Below, piece after piece: positions 32,481-44,170 of a stretch of 64,000 nt of DNA; position 1 is the first letter of the stretch, and every line of letters starts with the position of its first letter. The notes below the pieces were generated by a model that was given only the letters and a program-made list of their open reading frames with translations, did no database searches and was not told the origin of the DNA. The DNA lies in NCBI RefSeq assembly GCF_910594005.1, contig NC_057838.1, forward strand, positions 34,402,001 to 34,466,000, given 5' to 3'. This DNA comes from Cervus elaphus. Taxonomy: Eukaryota > Chordata > Mammalia > Artiodactyla > Cervidae. Both the position numbers and the translations under genes were made by a program.

Positions 32481-33559
32481 TGGGATGAAATAAATGGAAA
32501 CATTGGAACCTCAGCTCAGATACCTGACTGCATAGCTTATGCCCTTAACCGTGCTGGTATTTAGTACCAGTGTGATGACATGGACTAGTTCTCTACCGGC
32601 TCTTATTCTCACTCTTCTCATCTGTAAACCAACGGCACTGGGCTCTATCTCTAAGACCCTTCCAGTTCGAACATTCTGTGATTTTAGGTGTGTTGACTGC
32701 TTTATATCAAACCCAATACTGATGGAATCTCCATGCACAGAACTCACTTCTCTAACTCCTTCTCTCCTTTTCCTTTCCCTCAAATTACTTGAGGATGGAT
32801 TGAAGAGATATAGTGTGTATATGCAATTTATTTTCTTTCTTAAAAAAAAGTTAAGCTGACCTAAATTGGCCACCTATACATTTTAAACATTGCCAGTTTT
32901 TGTGTCTGATTCTGGCCCTGAGGGACACCCATCTTTGCCTACAGAGATGTCTGAGAGCAGCTCTCTGGGGACATTTGGTGAGTCTTGGCTGAAGCAAGAT
33001 AATGATTGTGTCTAGTAGAATTTTTAAGCCAAACAAGAGCTGAGACTTGAGGAAAACAGGTAATAGCTGAGCCTTTATGAAATAGAAGCATTTAAGAACT
33101 TAGGAGTATTTGGGAATGTGTGATAGCAAATATATGGCTTTATTTAATTCAGACTTAACCCAACACCCATTCAGGTTTGACTGTTAACTAGGAAGCTATG
33201 AACATTGGAGAATGATAAAGGACTGCCTGCTCTCTGATGAAGGATAATGGACTTGAATGAAGTTTAAAGATACAGTATATAAAAGGAAAATAAACTAGAA
33301 AAATTTCAAGTCCAGTCCATGGAAATGTTTACTGTAAAGTTTTACCTTTTGGAGATTTTACTCTCTTCCTTCAAACAATGATGAGTATTTTAAACGCAAA
33401 CTTACCCAATAGTTGACAATATTTATAACTAAAATGACATTACAAACAGAGAGTCATCGACCCAAATCAACAACTCAGGGATAAAAATGGGAGATAAACA
33501 AGAATCATCCATCTGTTATTCATAAACTTAGTTATTCATTCAGTAATTTTAGAAAATTG

Positions 33560-33790
33560 TCTGCAAGTCAGTTCTCCTACCCCGCTACCACCTAGCTCAC
33601 TCTTCCCATTGGTTTTTTTTTGGCTTAATTGTTGCAAACTGGCTTCTACCTCCAAACTGTGTTGGTATCCCTGACATGTGCTTTCAAAGGCTTCCTATAC
33701 TTCTCATAATAGCACTTAACACATTCTATTGTAATTGTTTATTTCTCAGTCAGAGAGTTTTTGGCATTTTGTTCAAGACAATCCTTCACT
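33560..33790 (+). repeat. L2 LINE 3' fragment
   Basis: The phrases 'ctcataatagcacttaacacattctattgtaattgtttatttctcag' (abridged) match the L2 3' UTR. Sense orientation. Confidence 0.62.
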
Positions 33791-33929
33791 GTGTTAAATG
33801 ATCCCATATGGTGCTCACTAAATGCCAGTGGATTGTCTAAGTCATTTGACACTCAAAGATACCACCGTTTATTTCCAAATTCTGTATATGAGTGAATATT
33901 TTTCCTGGGTGAGAACCAGTGGAGGAATA

Positions 33930-34045
33930 TACATTCCAAGAAGGCAGGTGTCATACGTTATTGTTGAGTATTATATTCCTTGTATCTAGCATGCTGCCAA
34001 GACACAAGCTGTGCTCAGTAAAAGTACATTTTGTTGAGTGAGTGC
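33930..34045 (+). repeat. L2 LINE 3' terminus
   Basis: 'aaggcaggtgtcatacgttatt', 'ttccttgtatctagcatgctgcc' and 'gtgctcagtaaaagtacattttgttgagtgagtg' (abridged) are the typical last 100 bases of L2. It may belong with the fragment at 33560-33790. Confidence 0.68.
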
Positions 34046-35564
34046 AACTAGCTCCTGCTTGGTTGGGACTGGTGTGGAGAGAGGGGAAAATAATAAAGCC
34101 ATTTGAAGTGCTGGATAAGAGGACCTCAGGATGCTTTGCAGTGCCATCTGCCAAGAAGTTTGCTGCTGATTTAGTAGAAAAGAAAGACAGGTAGCATTAA
34201 TGAAATGGATGTTATCTACCTAACTAGGATAGGGTGGGGGGGGTGGATTCTGGGTCTGAAATTATTCTCCTACCAATTTCATGTCATCTGCTTTTTGGGA
34301 TTCTGGAGTTAAAATTCACAAAATAGAGAAACATGAGGGTATTTTTAGGAGTCATACTAAGATCTCACTATACACAGTTATTTCTCTACTTAGAAGAGAA
34401 TACCAGCTCTACATCAGCCTTTGAAAAGCAGACACAAAATCTAATATATTTTGCAGCCCTCCATCTGTGTCTGGGGTCAGAATTGTTCATGTAAGGATTG
34501 TGTCTGAACTTTGGACAGCTGTTTGGTACTTCAGTCTTCAATTTCTTTCTTTTTGAGACAAATTAGAAATTGCTAAAGCCCAAAGATACTGACATTTGGA
34601 GGCATTCATAAAAATATTTGGGAAGGCAGATTTCAGGAGGCTCCATTAAGCTGTATGGCTTGTTTTCTTGGCTGTCTGACACTCCAAAGACTGAGCAACT
34701 AGTATCAGAAAAATTCTAGTGTCTGAAACACATATGTACACACACAAAGCTTATCTATAGGAAATATAAAGGGCTAAGGCATGGAGAAGAAACAAAACTC
34801 TTAACAATTAGAGTTAATATAATTGTTAAACAAGATTTGGCAAAGAGGTTCCAGGTTGCCAAGACAAATCTGGAAACACTGAAAATTATAAGGCTCTTTT
34901 CTTAAACAAGTTTTTGTTTTTACTTTTATTTTTTTCTGATGGGAAGAAGGAGATACATGTTACTTTACCTCAGACAAGAGAAATTTTACTGTTAGACTAT
35001 TCTATAAGGTAAAGACTAGAAACCCTGTCAGTAATATATAGACATGCCTCACTCAGAGCTCTAATGTTCTCAGTAGGGCAGGGGTCTTAGTGACCCAGGA
35101 ACAAACCTTAAGTCAGCTACTTTCATGACTCAGACTTTTTTCTTCCTGTGTGTTTCCAATCCCTTACTGAGTTGATTTCCAATCCTCTTTGTTTATCTTA
35201 CGTTCTAATTCTCCAGGAGAGGAAAATCAATTGGAATAGTTGGTCATTAGCAATCTAAAGCATTCTTATTGAACAGAGTTCTCAAGCTAAGTCACCCTAA
35301 AAGTCACTTCCCAGCATATAGAGCTCCATTTCAATCATTCGTGGCTAATTTGGACTGGGAAGATGAAAAAAAGCATGCTACTCTCTGGATAATCCTCTTC
35401 CTATAATAGTTTTCTCAGAAGAAAGTAGTGTACCTGGCAGAAACTTTGGGGCTTTGTGAGCATTTATTTGATGAACTCCTCTTGTTACAGAGGAAAAGGT
35501 CAGTGTTGACTCTCTGCTCCATGTCTGGGGCAGAGACACCATTCATTTCTGTGACATGGTAAGA

Positions 35565-35783
35565 GGGTGAAAGTGAAAAAGAAAGTGTTAAGTGCTTGGT
35601 CATGTCCAACTCTTGTGACCTTGTGGACCGTAGTCTGCCGAACTCCTCTGTCCATGGGATGGACAAGAATACTAGAGTGGGTAGCCAATCTCTTTTTCAG
35701 GGGATCTTCCCAACCCAGGGATTGAACTCCGGTCTTCTGGATTGCATGCAGATTCTTTACCATCTGAGCCACCAAGAAAGCCC
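35565..35783 (-). mobile_element. Bov-tA SINE, antisense
   Basis: Tail complement (GGTCATGTCCAACTCTTGTG), body and head complement (CTGAGCCACCAAGAAAGCCC) are present. No target duplication found. Confidence 0.94.
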
Positions 35784-36165
35784 AATAACAGTGTAGCATG
35801 TTCTATTGCTCCAGTTCATTGAATCCATTAAGGATTCTAGGAGAGTGAGTTTTGGGTTCCTGGGACTTCTTTTCAAGCAGCAATGCTTATGAGTAGAACA
35901 AGAGAACAAGTAGAATAAGAAAACTAAAATAAGCAATCACATTATTTTTTGCCTACAATGACTTGACCAGCGCTGACAGAAACAATAGGTCTGCAGAATC
36001 TGGAAATCTATTTAATACTATAAGCTCAAGTAATTTTTTTGTTAATGCCTAAAGTTTTCTCCTTCCTGATTTATTTTTATTTTTGGTTATCTTCAAAGTC
36101 CTCCATAGACCTCTTCTCAAAGTGGAGATAAACTGTAGCTCCCCTTCTAATTGCTATTTGCTTCA
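35784..36165. other. Unrecognised sequence
   Basis: AT-rich, no gene or repeat recognised. It ends with the five bases CTTCA that form the possible left flank of the LTR at 36166. Confidence 0.5.
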
Positions 36166-36542
36166 TGTCTTGGACTAAATGTTTGTGTCCTCCCAAAATT
36201 CTTATGTTGATACCCAGTCCTCCAATGTTTGAGTATTAGGAGATGGGGCTTTAGGGAGATAATTAATTTTAGGTGAGGTCGTGAAGGTGGTGCCCTCATG
36301 AATGGGACTAGTGCCCTTATAAAAGCCATGTGAGAGCTTGCTTCTTCTGTCTGCTTTCTGTCATGTAATAATACAAAGAGAAGCTGGCAGACTGCAGTCT
36401 GGAAAAGGGCCCTCGCCAGAATTCAACCATGCTGGTGCATTGGTATTAGACTTCTGGCCTCCAGACCTGTGAGAAATAAATTTCTGTTGTTTATAAGTCA
36501 TGCTGTCTATGGTACTTTGTTAAAGCAGCCTGGACTAAGACA
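36166..36542 (+). repeat. Solo MLT1-type (MaLR) LTR
   Basis: The 377-bp unit begins TG and ends CA. It shows the MaLR order: 'tgtgtcctcccaaaattcttatgttga', 'gggactagtgcccttataaaag', 'tgagaaataaatttctgttgtttataagtc' and the end 'agcctggactaagaca' (abridged). The five-base flanks CTTCA and CTTGA match at four positions, as expected for an old solo LTR. No internal viral gene is present. Confidence 0.8.
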
Positions 36543-37914
36543 CTTGATTTATATGCAAATATTTTCATTTTAATGCCAAGACAAACAGGAGTCCACAGTG
36601 AAGCATTTAAAAGGAAAAGGTTTCCATCTGTTCAGCTCTCTCCGGTGTTCTTGGTTGCTCCTTACTCTTCAAGGCAAATCCTTTCGAGGTTCCTCTTGAC
36701 TCTCTTACTGTTTTATTTTCCTTCTGCACCATGATTTCTGACTGTGACCTGAATTTATTTACCTGAGTTTATTCACTTAAAAAAGTTTTTACTAACCAGC
36801 TTTTACTATCTTTCTCTTTCCTTTTATAAATATTTCCCCTTCCATTTATAATATTCCCCACTGAATATGTAACAGTTTTACAGAATAAATAAAGCTTTTC
36901 CTTAATTCAAATTTTAAAATAAGATTCCAATACTAATTTGTACATTGAGGTTGAATAATGTAATTGACAAACAATTGATGATGAATTATACAGCACAACT
37001 TACATAGATTGGCTTTAGTCAACACCCAGTACTCCTGGGAAGGGCACTGGCGAGTCATGTATGAAAACTCCAAGAGTGGAAGTACAAGAATTGCACTTTC
37101 ACCATGTTTTTCTTTGTCTTGCATTTCCTGCTTATGACAGGTTCATCCCAATATTTGTCACTTTGTTGTTGTTGTTGAGGACAGCTTCTCATGATAGAAA
37201 ATGTCAACCCGAATAGCACGACAGGACTTGCTGAAGGACTGAGTCAGCTCTTGACCACCGATGGCATTGTCAACCACGGCTGCTGAATTAGAGGAAAATT
37301 AAAACTCAGTTTGCAGAGATCAGGAGTTCACTATTGTTTGATTTCACATGATTGATGACCAGTTTTCTCTACTTCATTTTAACATTTTTGATATTGAAAA
37401 CTGCCTGAAACAGAAGATTATTTATTTTTCTTTTTTTAGAAGATTATTTAAGATCAATGGCCAGTGTCAGAAAGAGACACTCTGCAGGTGTGAGAAACAC
37501 TTAAAAAAAAAAAAAAAGGTTGAGATCTGTGTTGGAATCCACTTCAGCATATCACTGAAACTTCTAAAGCTTTGTGGGTTTGCGGGGGTTCATAGTTTTG
37601 CTTTATTTCAGTAATCAAATATCATAATCAGTGTGAAAGCTTGTAATCTCTAAGGCAGATTGAAAATCTGTTTTATTTGACAGTGTACTTAGTTGTTGTT
37701 TCTGTTTTTCATTTAAAATTTTCTCTAAAAACATTATTCTTGATTTGTTTTTCCTTAAAGATTTAAGGCAGTATTATATTAGATCTGTCTTTGATAGGAG
37801 AATGCTATTAAGTGATATTTTGCAAGAAGATTTTCTTTTAAACAAAAAGAATCATTATATGCCAGAAAGATTGACCAGAATTCTGAACAGACGTACATCT
37901 ATTTAAGCGACGTG
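36543..37914. other. Unrecognised AT-rich sequence
   Basis: No gene is recognised. A poly(T) tract lies between exact direct repeats at 37412-37450, an A run at 37502-37516 and a short (TTG)n near 37166. Confidence 0.5.
37412..37450 (-). repeat. Poly(T)-like tract between exact 13-bp direct repeats
   Basis: AGAAGATTATTTA is found at 37412-37424 and 37438-37450. The 13 bases between them are T except one C. The structure fits a target duplication around an antisense A tail. Confidence 0.8.
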
Positions 37915-38310
37915 GCTCTATTAGTTGTCTCTTACTATGAGTCCAAACTTAGCCACTTAAAACAACAAAGCTTTGTCATTTCACAGTTTCTCTTGGTTAG
38001 GATTCTGCTTAGCTGGATGGCTCTGGCTTAGTGTCTCATGAGGTTGTAGTGAAGATGTCAGTTGGTGCTACAATCATCTAAAGGCTGTTATCAGGAAGAC
38101 TGTGTTCCTTGCTGACTGTTCTTTAGAGGCCTCAGTTTTTCACTATGTGGGTCTAGTCATAGGGTGGCTTGAGTGTCTTGACAAAATGGCAGCTGGCCTC
38201 CCCCAGAGAGAGTGATCCCAATGAGAGAGGAAGGAAGAAGTAGTAATCCATTTTATGACCTAGTCTTTGAAATGACGCACTGCTACTTCCACTAGGGTTG
38301 CCAGCTACAA
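37915..38310 (-). repeat. MLT1-like LTR relic, antisense
   Basis: 'actatgagtccaaacttagccacttaaaacaac', 'gctggatggctctggcttagtgtctcatgaggttgtag', 'gacaaaatggcagctggcctcccccagagagagtgatcc' and 'ttatgacctagtcttt' (abridged) follow an old MaLR LTR read backwards. Subfamily uncertain; non-coding. Confidence 0.6.
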
Positions 38311-38394
38311 TACAAAATACTCTGTTACGTGATTAATAGAATCCCAGAAAAACAGCAAATAAAATGTTTAGTATATCCCATGAAATATTTGAGA

Positions 38395-38608
38395 TCTTCC
38401 TGGTGGCTCAGATGGTGAAGAATCTGCTTGCAATGCAGGTGACCTGGGTTTGATCCCTGAGTCAGGAAGATCCCCTGGAGAAAGGAGTGGCTACCCACTC
38501 CAGTATTCTTGCCTGGAAAATGCCATGGTCAGAGGAGCCTGGCAGTCTACAGTCCATAGGGTTGCAAAGAGTCAGACATGACTGAGCGACTAACGCTACA
38601 ATATTACT
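38395..38608 (+). mobile_element. Bov-tA SINE with TSD
   Basis: Head TCTTCCTGGTGGCTCAGATG, body and ending GACATGACTGAGCGACTAAC are intact. Flanks ATGAAATATTTGAGA (38380-38394) and ATGAAATATCTGGGA (38609-38623) match at 13 of 15 positions. Confidence 0.96.
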
Positions 38609-38623
38609 ATGAAATATCTGGGA

Positions 38624-39639
38624 TATACTTATACTAAAAATATTCATTATTTATCTCATATTCTAATTTAAATGAGCATCCTATGTTTTTATCCTAGTTC
38701 ATGGTACCTTTATTTTATAAAACATATTGAATCAAACAATTTAGAGCTACTGCTTCCTCGTACTGTGTATTTCTGTCATCCACTTGAAAAAAAATACAGT
38801 CAAATCTGTCTTCATCCCTTTTGTCAATGAGGTAATAAGCAAAAAGGATTAGTGCCCGCTTCAAAAGGATCATGTGGAATCAAAACCTAGGAATCTTAGT
38901 TCTGTTTCTATTTTGTGTCCCTCTTGCTTCACTTTGTATGTCGTGCTCTGTCTCTTTTCCCATGCAGATTGTAAGTGAGTAGGCTTCAATCCGAGGAGTT
39001 CTTTCTGCTGCTACCACCTACTAGTTTATTTCTCTGCTATAAGCAGGCTGGGCTGTGCCTGAATTCAAACCACTGCCTTTACTATTCATTATATACCTGC
39101 ATTACTGGAGGAAGGGAGTTTAGAAGGGCACCAACTACAAATGTTCTCAATACTTCTCACTTATTATCAGGAAAGACAGGTTTTTCTCTGGGTATTATTT
39201 TGGTTTTTTGTTTCCTGAAAAAAGTTTTCTTAGGAGGCCATCGTGTCTCACTATCCACATTGCTCATAAACCTCAAAAAGAGTGAACCCGGAGGAAAAAA
39301 AATACCTAACACAAGATTTGACTTCACAGTGTCTCTAAGCTTCCCAGAACCCAAACTAGGGACTCACTGAATGAAGAGAATTTGTTTCTCCATTGCTTTC
39401 TTCTTTAAAAATAAGAGATGATTTTGAAAGTCAGTGACTTCTTTCAATACCTTTGATAACTTCTCTAATTCTGATAAAGTGCAAGTCTCTTGAAGCGTTT
39501 TTCTAATGTTTTAGGATGGTATTCTTGATAGAATATACCAAAAGATTTCAAAAAGTTCTGTGGAAAAAAGTTCAGCAGAAATGACAGATTATAGGCATCA
39601 AAAAGTAAAAAATATGAAACATTTTAAATGGAATAGTTT
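38624..39639. other. Unrecognised sequence with one 131-codon frame
   Basis: The frame at 38975-39370 begins at GTG, not ATG, has no domain signature and no regular codon bias, so I treat it as chance. No repeat is recognised. Confidence 0.5.
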
Positions 39640-40060
39640 ATATTATGTGACAGTTGGACGATAAAGAAGCCTGAGCACCAGAGAATTGATGCTTTCGAAT
39701 TGTGTTGCTGGAAAAGACTCGTGAGAGTCCCTTGGACTGCAAGGAGATCAAACCAGGCAATCCTAAAGGAAATCAACACTAAAGAGTCATTGGAAGGACT
39801 GATGCTGAAGCTGAAGCTCCAATACTTTGGCCACCTGATGGGAAGAGCCAGGGACTGACAAAGTCCCTGATGCTGGGGAAGATTGAGCACAAGAGGAGAA
39901 CGGGGCATCAGAGGATGAGATGGTTGGATGGCGTCATAGATTCAGTGGACATGAATTTGAGCAAATTCCAGGAAATAGTGAAGGACAAGCAAGCCTTGCT
40001 TACTATAGTCCACGAGGTCTCAAAGAGTCAGACACAATTTAGCAACTGAACAACAATAAC
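39640..40060 (+). mobile_element. BovB LINE 3' end, copy 3
   Basis: The sequence carries the BovB 3' terminal 400 bases: 'agagaattgatgctttcgaattgtg', 'agtcccttggactgcaaggagatc', 'ccaatactttggccacctgatggg', 'aggatgagatggttggatggcg' and the ending CAGACACAATTTAGCAACTG (abridged). It is diverged, with several indels and no long frame. The (TA/CA)n microsatellite follows 45 bases downstream. Confidence 0.93.
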
Positions 40061-40104
40061 ATATATAGTGTTTATAGTAAGATATATTCCTTATAAGTCA
40101 CTAT

Positions 40105-40229
40105 GTACATATACATATATATGTGTATATATATACATATATATATATACATACATATACATATATACATACATATATATACAGTATATACATATACTAT
40201 ATACATATACATATATACATATATATGTG

Positions 40230-40275
<46 letters not shown>

Positions 40276-40280
40276 CATAT
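40105..40280. repeat. Compound microsatellite (TA/CA)n-(GA)n
   Basis: About 140 bases of alternating TA, TACA and TG units are followed by a (GA)n run of about 28 bases at 40245-40273. The block ATACATATATATGTGTATAT recurs near 40113 and 40216. The repeat ends almost exactly where BovB copy 4 begins. Confidence 0.95.
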
Positions 40281-40427
40281 GTATATCTCATATCATGAAC
40301 TCCTTATTGCAAAATTCAGGCTTTAGGCCTTTCAGGTCTGACCTAAATTAAATCCCTTATGATTATACAGTGTAGTTGATTAATAGATTCAAGAATTAGA
40401 TCCTGTAGACAGAGTGGCTGAAGAACT

Positions 40428-40664
40428 ATGGATGGAGGTTTGTACTGCTGTACAGGAAGCAGTGACCAAAACTATCCTGAAGAAAAGAAAGAAGGCAAGT
40501 GGTTGTCTGAGGAGGCTTTACAAATAGCTGAGGAAAGAAGAAAAGTGAAAGGCGAGGGAGAAAGGGAAAGATATCCCCAACTGAATGTCGAGTTCCAGAG
40601 AATAGCAAGGAGATATAAGAAGGCCTTCTTAAATGAACAATACAAAGAAATAATAGAAAGTTAG
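40428..40664 (+). pseudogene. BovB ORF linker remnant
   Basis: The peptide includes KWLSEEALQIAEERRKVKGE and NVEFQRIARRYKKAFLNEQY, the region between the endonuclease and RT domains of BovB. It runs into the A-rich expansion and stops. Confidence 0.8.
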
Positions 40665-41974
40665 AAAATAGAAATAGAAAAATAGTATTATACTTAGAAA
40701 TAGAAAAAGAAACAGAAATAGTCTTTCTATTTAGAAAGACTAGGGATCTCTTCAAGAAAATTGGAGATATCAAGAGAATGTTTCATGCAAGGATGGGCAT
40801 GATAAAGGACAGAAATGGTTAGGACCTAACAGAAATAGAAGAGATTAAGAAGAGGTGGCAAGAATACACAGAACAACTATACAAAAAAGATCTTAATGAC
40901 CCAGACAACCACGATGGTGTGATCACTCATCCAGAGCCAGACATCCTGGAATGTGAAGTCAAGTGGACCTTAGGAAGACTTACTACGAACAAAGCTAGTA
41001 GAGGAGATGGAATTCTAGTTGAACTATTTCAAATCCTAAAAGATAATGCTGTTGAAGTGCTGCACTCAATATGTCAGTAAATTTTGAAAACTCAGCGGTG
41101 GCCACAGGACTGAAAAAAGTCAGTCTTCATTCTAATCCCAAAGAAGGGCAATGCCAAAGAATATTCAAAATACTGTACAGTGGTGCTCATTTCACAGGCT
41201 AGCAAGTTTATGCTCAAGATCCTTAAAGCTAGGCTTCAGCAGTACAGGAACCAAGAAATTCCAGATGTATAAGCTGGGTTTCAAAGAGGCAGAGGAACCA
41301 AAGATCAAATTGCCAACATTCGTTGGATCATCAAGAAAGCAAAGAACTTCCAGAAAATGATCTGCTTCTGCTTCATAGACTATCTAAAGCCTTTGACAGT
41401 GTGGATGACCACAAACTATGAAAAATTCTTAAAGAGATGGTAATACCAGAACATTTTACCTGTCTTCTGAGAAACCTGTATGGGGATCAAGAAGCAATGA
41501 TTAGAACTGAAAATGGAACAACTGACTGATTCAAAATTGGGAACGGAATACGACAAACCTGTATAATATCACCCTGCTTGTTTAACTTCTATGTGGAGTA
41601 CATCATGTGAAATGCCAGGATGAATGCCTCACAAACTGGAATCAAGATTGCTGAGAGAAATATCAACAACATCAGATATGAAGATGATACCACTCTAATG
41701 GCAGAAAGTGAAGAGGAACTAAAGATCCTTTGATGAGGGTGAAAGAGGAGAGTGGCTTGAAACTCAACAATCAAAAAACTAAGATCATGGCATCCAGTCC
41801 CATCACCTCAGGACAAACAGAAGGATGAAAAAATGAAGGCATGACAGATTTTATTTCCTTGGGCTCCAAAATCACTGTGAATGGTGACTGAATACATGAA
41901 ATTAAAACACACTTGCTCCTTGAAAGGAAAGCTATGATAAACCTAGACAGTGTGTTAAAAAGCACAGGCATCAC

Positions 41975-42595
41975 AGACAGAGAAGGAGAAATATTGTATG
42001 ACATCACTTATATGTGGAATCCAAAAAGAAATGATACAACTGGTCTTACAAAGCAGAAAGAGACTCACAGACTTAGTAAAAGAAATTATGGTTCCTGGGA
42101 TAAAGGGATAGTTAGGGAATTTGGGATGGACTTGATAACACTGCTATATTTAAAATGGACAACCAACAAGGATTACTCTATAGCACAGGGAATTCTGCTC
42201 AGTGTTATGTGGAACAGCCATTGTTGTTGTTGTGTGTTATTCAGCCTGAATAAAAGTGAGGTTTGGGGGAGGATGGACATACATGTATACGTATGGCTGA
42301 ATCCCTTCACTGCTCACCTGAAACTATCAGAATATTGATAATTGGCTATGTGCTGAGTCACTTCAGTCATGTCTGAGTCTTTGCAACCCTATGGACTGTA
42401 GCCCACTAGGCTCCTCTGTCCATGGAATTCTCTAGGCAAGAATACTGGAGTGGTTTGCCATGGCCTCCTCCAGGAGATCTTCCCAACTCAGGGATCAAAC
42501 CTGCATCTCCGACATCTACTTGCAATAGCAGGTGCTTCTTTAGCACTAGGGCAACTGGCTCTACCCCAATATAAAATTAAAAAGTTCAAAAGAAA
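41975..42595 (+). mobile_element. Cetartiodactyl L1 3' UTR fragment inserted in BovB
   Basis: 'atgacatcacttatatgtggaatcc', 'gaaagagactcacagacttag', 'ggattactctatagcacagggaattctgctca' and 'cacctgaaactatcagaatatt' (abridged) are the L1 3' end; an A-rich tail closes it at about 42571-42595. The BovB flanks repeat in aged form: AGCACAGGCATCAC (41961-41974) and AGCAGAGTCATCAC (42601-42614) match at 12 of 14. It is interrupted near its end by a Bov-tA. Confidence 0.88.
42348..42554 (-). mobile_element. Bov-tA SINE nested in the L1 fragment
   Basis: The plus strand shows the tail complement (GAGTCACTTCAGTCATGTCT), the body and a diverged head complement near 42540. TTGGCT (42342-42347) and CTGGCT (42555-42560) may be the target duplication. 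This gives three nested layers: BovB, L1, Bov-tA. Confidence 0.9.
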
Positions 42596-43099
42596 AAGAA
42601 AGCAGAGTCATCACTTTGCTGACAAAAGTCCATTTAGTCAAAGCTATGGTTTTTCCAGTAGTCATGATGTGAGAGTTAGACCATAAAGAAGACTGAGTGC
42701 CAACGAATTGATGCTTTTGAATTGTGGTGATGGAGAAGACTCTTGAGACTCCCTTGGACTGCAAGGAGATCAAACCCAGTCAATCCTAAAGGAAATCAAC
42801 CCTGGATATTCATTGGAAGGACTGAGCTGAAGCTGAAGCTCTAATACTTTGACCACCCTATGAGAAGAGTTGACTCACTGGAAAAGACCCCAAAGCTGGG
42901 AAAGATTGAAGGCAGGAGGAGAAGGGGACGACAGAGGATAAGATGGTTCGATGGCTTGCTGACTCAATGGACATGAATTTGGGCAAATTTGGGGAGATAG
43001 TGAAGGACTGAGTAGCGTGATGTGTGGCAGTTCATGGAGTTGCAAAGAGTCGGACGTGACTTAGTGACTGAACAACACCAACAGAAATAAGACATAAAT

Positions 43100-43790
43100 G
43101 GTTTGGTCTTCATTCCCATTTCTAGCACAGAAAGTAAAAACCTTGGATGAGAAATGATGGGAGAGATAAAAGTTTCTTTTGTTATGTTAATGAGGCACTT
43201 TTGGACAGTCCCTAGGTAACCTAAGGATGCGAGCTGGCTGCCAAGGGAACCAACCTGTGATTAGAGAGTTGGAACTTTCAGTACCACTCACTACCTTCAG
43301 GGAGGGGAAAGGGACTGGAGATTGAGTTTTACCACTGGTGACCAATGATAATCATGTGTGTGTAGTGAAGCCTCCATAAATACCCAGAAGGACAGAGTTC
43401 AGAGAGCTCCTGGGTTGGTGAACCGCTGAGGATTCTGGGAGAGCAATGCACTCAACACGGACAAGGAAGCTTTGTGTCCTTTCTCTACCTTGTCCTCTGT
43501 ATTTCTTCCATGTACTTTTTCCTGAGTTATATCTTTTTATAATAAACTGGGGATCTAGTTAGTAAAATGTTTCTCTGATTTCTGTGAGCCATTGTAGAAA
43601 ATTAACTGAAGCCAGGAAAAGGGTTAATGGAACTTCTGGCTTATAGTCAGCTGGTCAGAATCAGAGATGACACCCAGACTTATAATTTGGTGTCTGAAAT
43701 GGGAGTTGGTCAGTCTTATAGGTCTGAACCCTTAAACTATGGGATCTGATACTATCTCCAGGTAGACAGTATCAAAATTGAGTTGAATTG
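43100..43790 (+). repeat. LTR-like endogenous-retroviral relic
   Basis: Phrases such as 'gccaagggaaccaacctgtgattagagagttggaac', 'gaagcctccataaatacccagaaggacagagttcagagagctcctgggttggtgaac' and 'tatctttttataataaactggggatc' (abridged) match a recurrent mammalian LTR-type repeat with an AATAAA signal near 43540. I cannot name the family. It is non-coding. Confidence 0.55.
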
Positions 43791-44024
43791 TTAATATAAA
43801 ATTAATTTATATTTTTCGAACTTTACAGACATCTGTAGTTAAATATCAAACAATTTGTAAAGAGGCAATAAGAACAGTCCTAACATGTAGGCCTAATACC
43901 TGAAGAAAAAGCAGTTTTCTATGAACATTATACTGGGGCGATATGCATTTCTTCCAAATTAATCAATATTAGTAGTTTGCATTGATCACAAAAGTGAAGT
44001 TAAGGTGGAGTCAGTATAGCAGAT

Positions 44025-44170
44025 AGCATTTGTAGTTTTTGTCTGGCGTGTGACTTGGGCAAATTATTTATCTTTTAGGGCTTTGATTTCCTTATCTGTA
44101 AGATTGGATTAATAAATGGTACCCATCTCAGGAGGATTTCCTTCTCTTGGGATCAAATAAATTTTATATA
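44025..44170 (+). repeat. MIR SINE
   Basis: 'gcgtgtgacttgggcaaattatttatcttttagggctttgatttccttatctgtaagattgg' (abridged) is the MIR core. Confidence 0.75.

Larger units (their letters stand above)
30375..35564. other. Unique sequence with old SINE/LINE fragments; no gene recognised
   Basis: The stretch holds a poly(T) tract in a direct repeat (30911-30948), MIRs at 31530-31700 and 32310-32480, and L2 fragments between 33560 and 34045. An 18-bp direct repeat lies at 31483-31522. Frames of up to 120 codons (31180-31527 minus, 32511-32873 minus) have no domain or splice support. Confidence 0.55.
40288..43080 (+). mobile_element. BovB LINE, sense copy 4, interrupted by an L1 3' end
   Basis: Homology starts at the end of the BovB endonuclease domain (CATGAACTCCTTATTGC), continues through the ORF linker and RT and ends near 43080 with the BovB terminus. 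The reading frame is broken many times. The endonuclease SDH motif reads SYH, and the RT catalytic box reads YEDD (41677-41688) where active copies have YADD. An A-rich expansion of about 60 bases lies at 40660-40735. The L1 fragment at 41975-42595 splits it. Confidence 0.93.

Noticed and set aside
38975..39370. 131-codon open frame, the longest outside repeats in its region, preceded by a CAG and a GTAAGT-like string
   Set aside because: It begins at GTG; the acceptor- and donor-like strings lie three bases apart and do not frame the ORF; no domain is visible.
41913..42338. 141-codon frame that seems to fuse BovB with another peptide
   Set aside because: It crosses the BovB/L1 insertion junction, and the second half is L1 3' UTR, so the fusion is an artefact.
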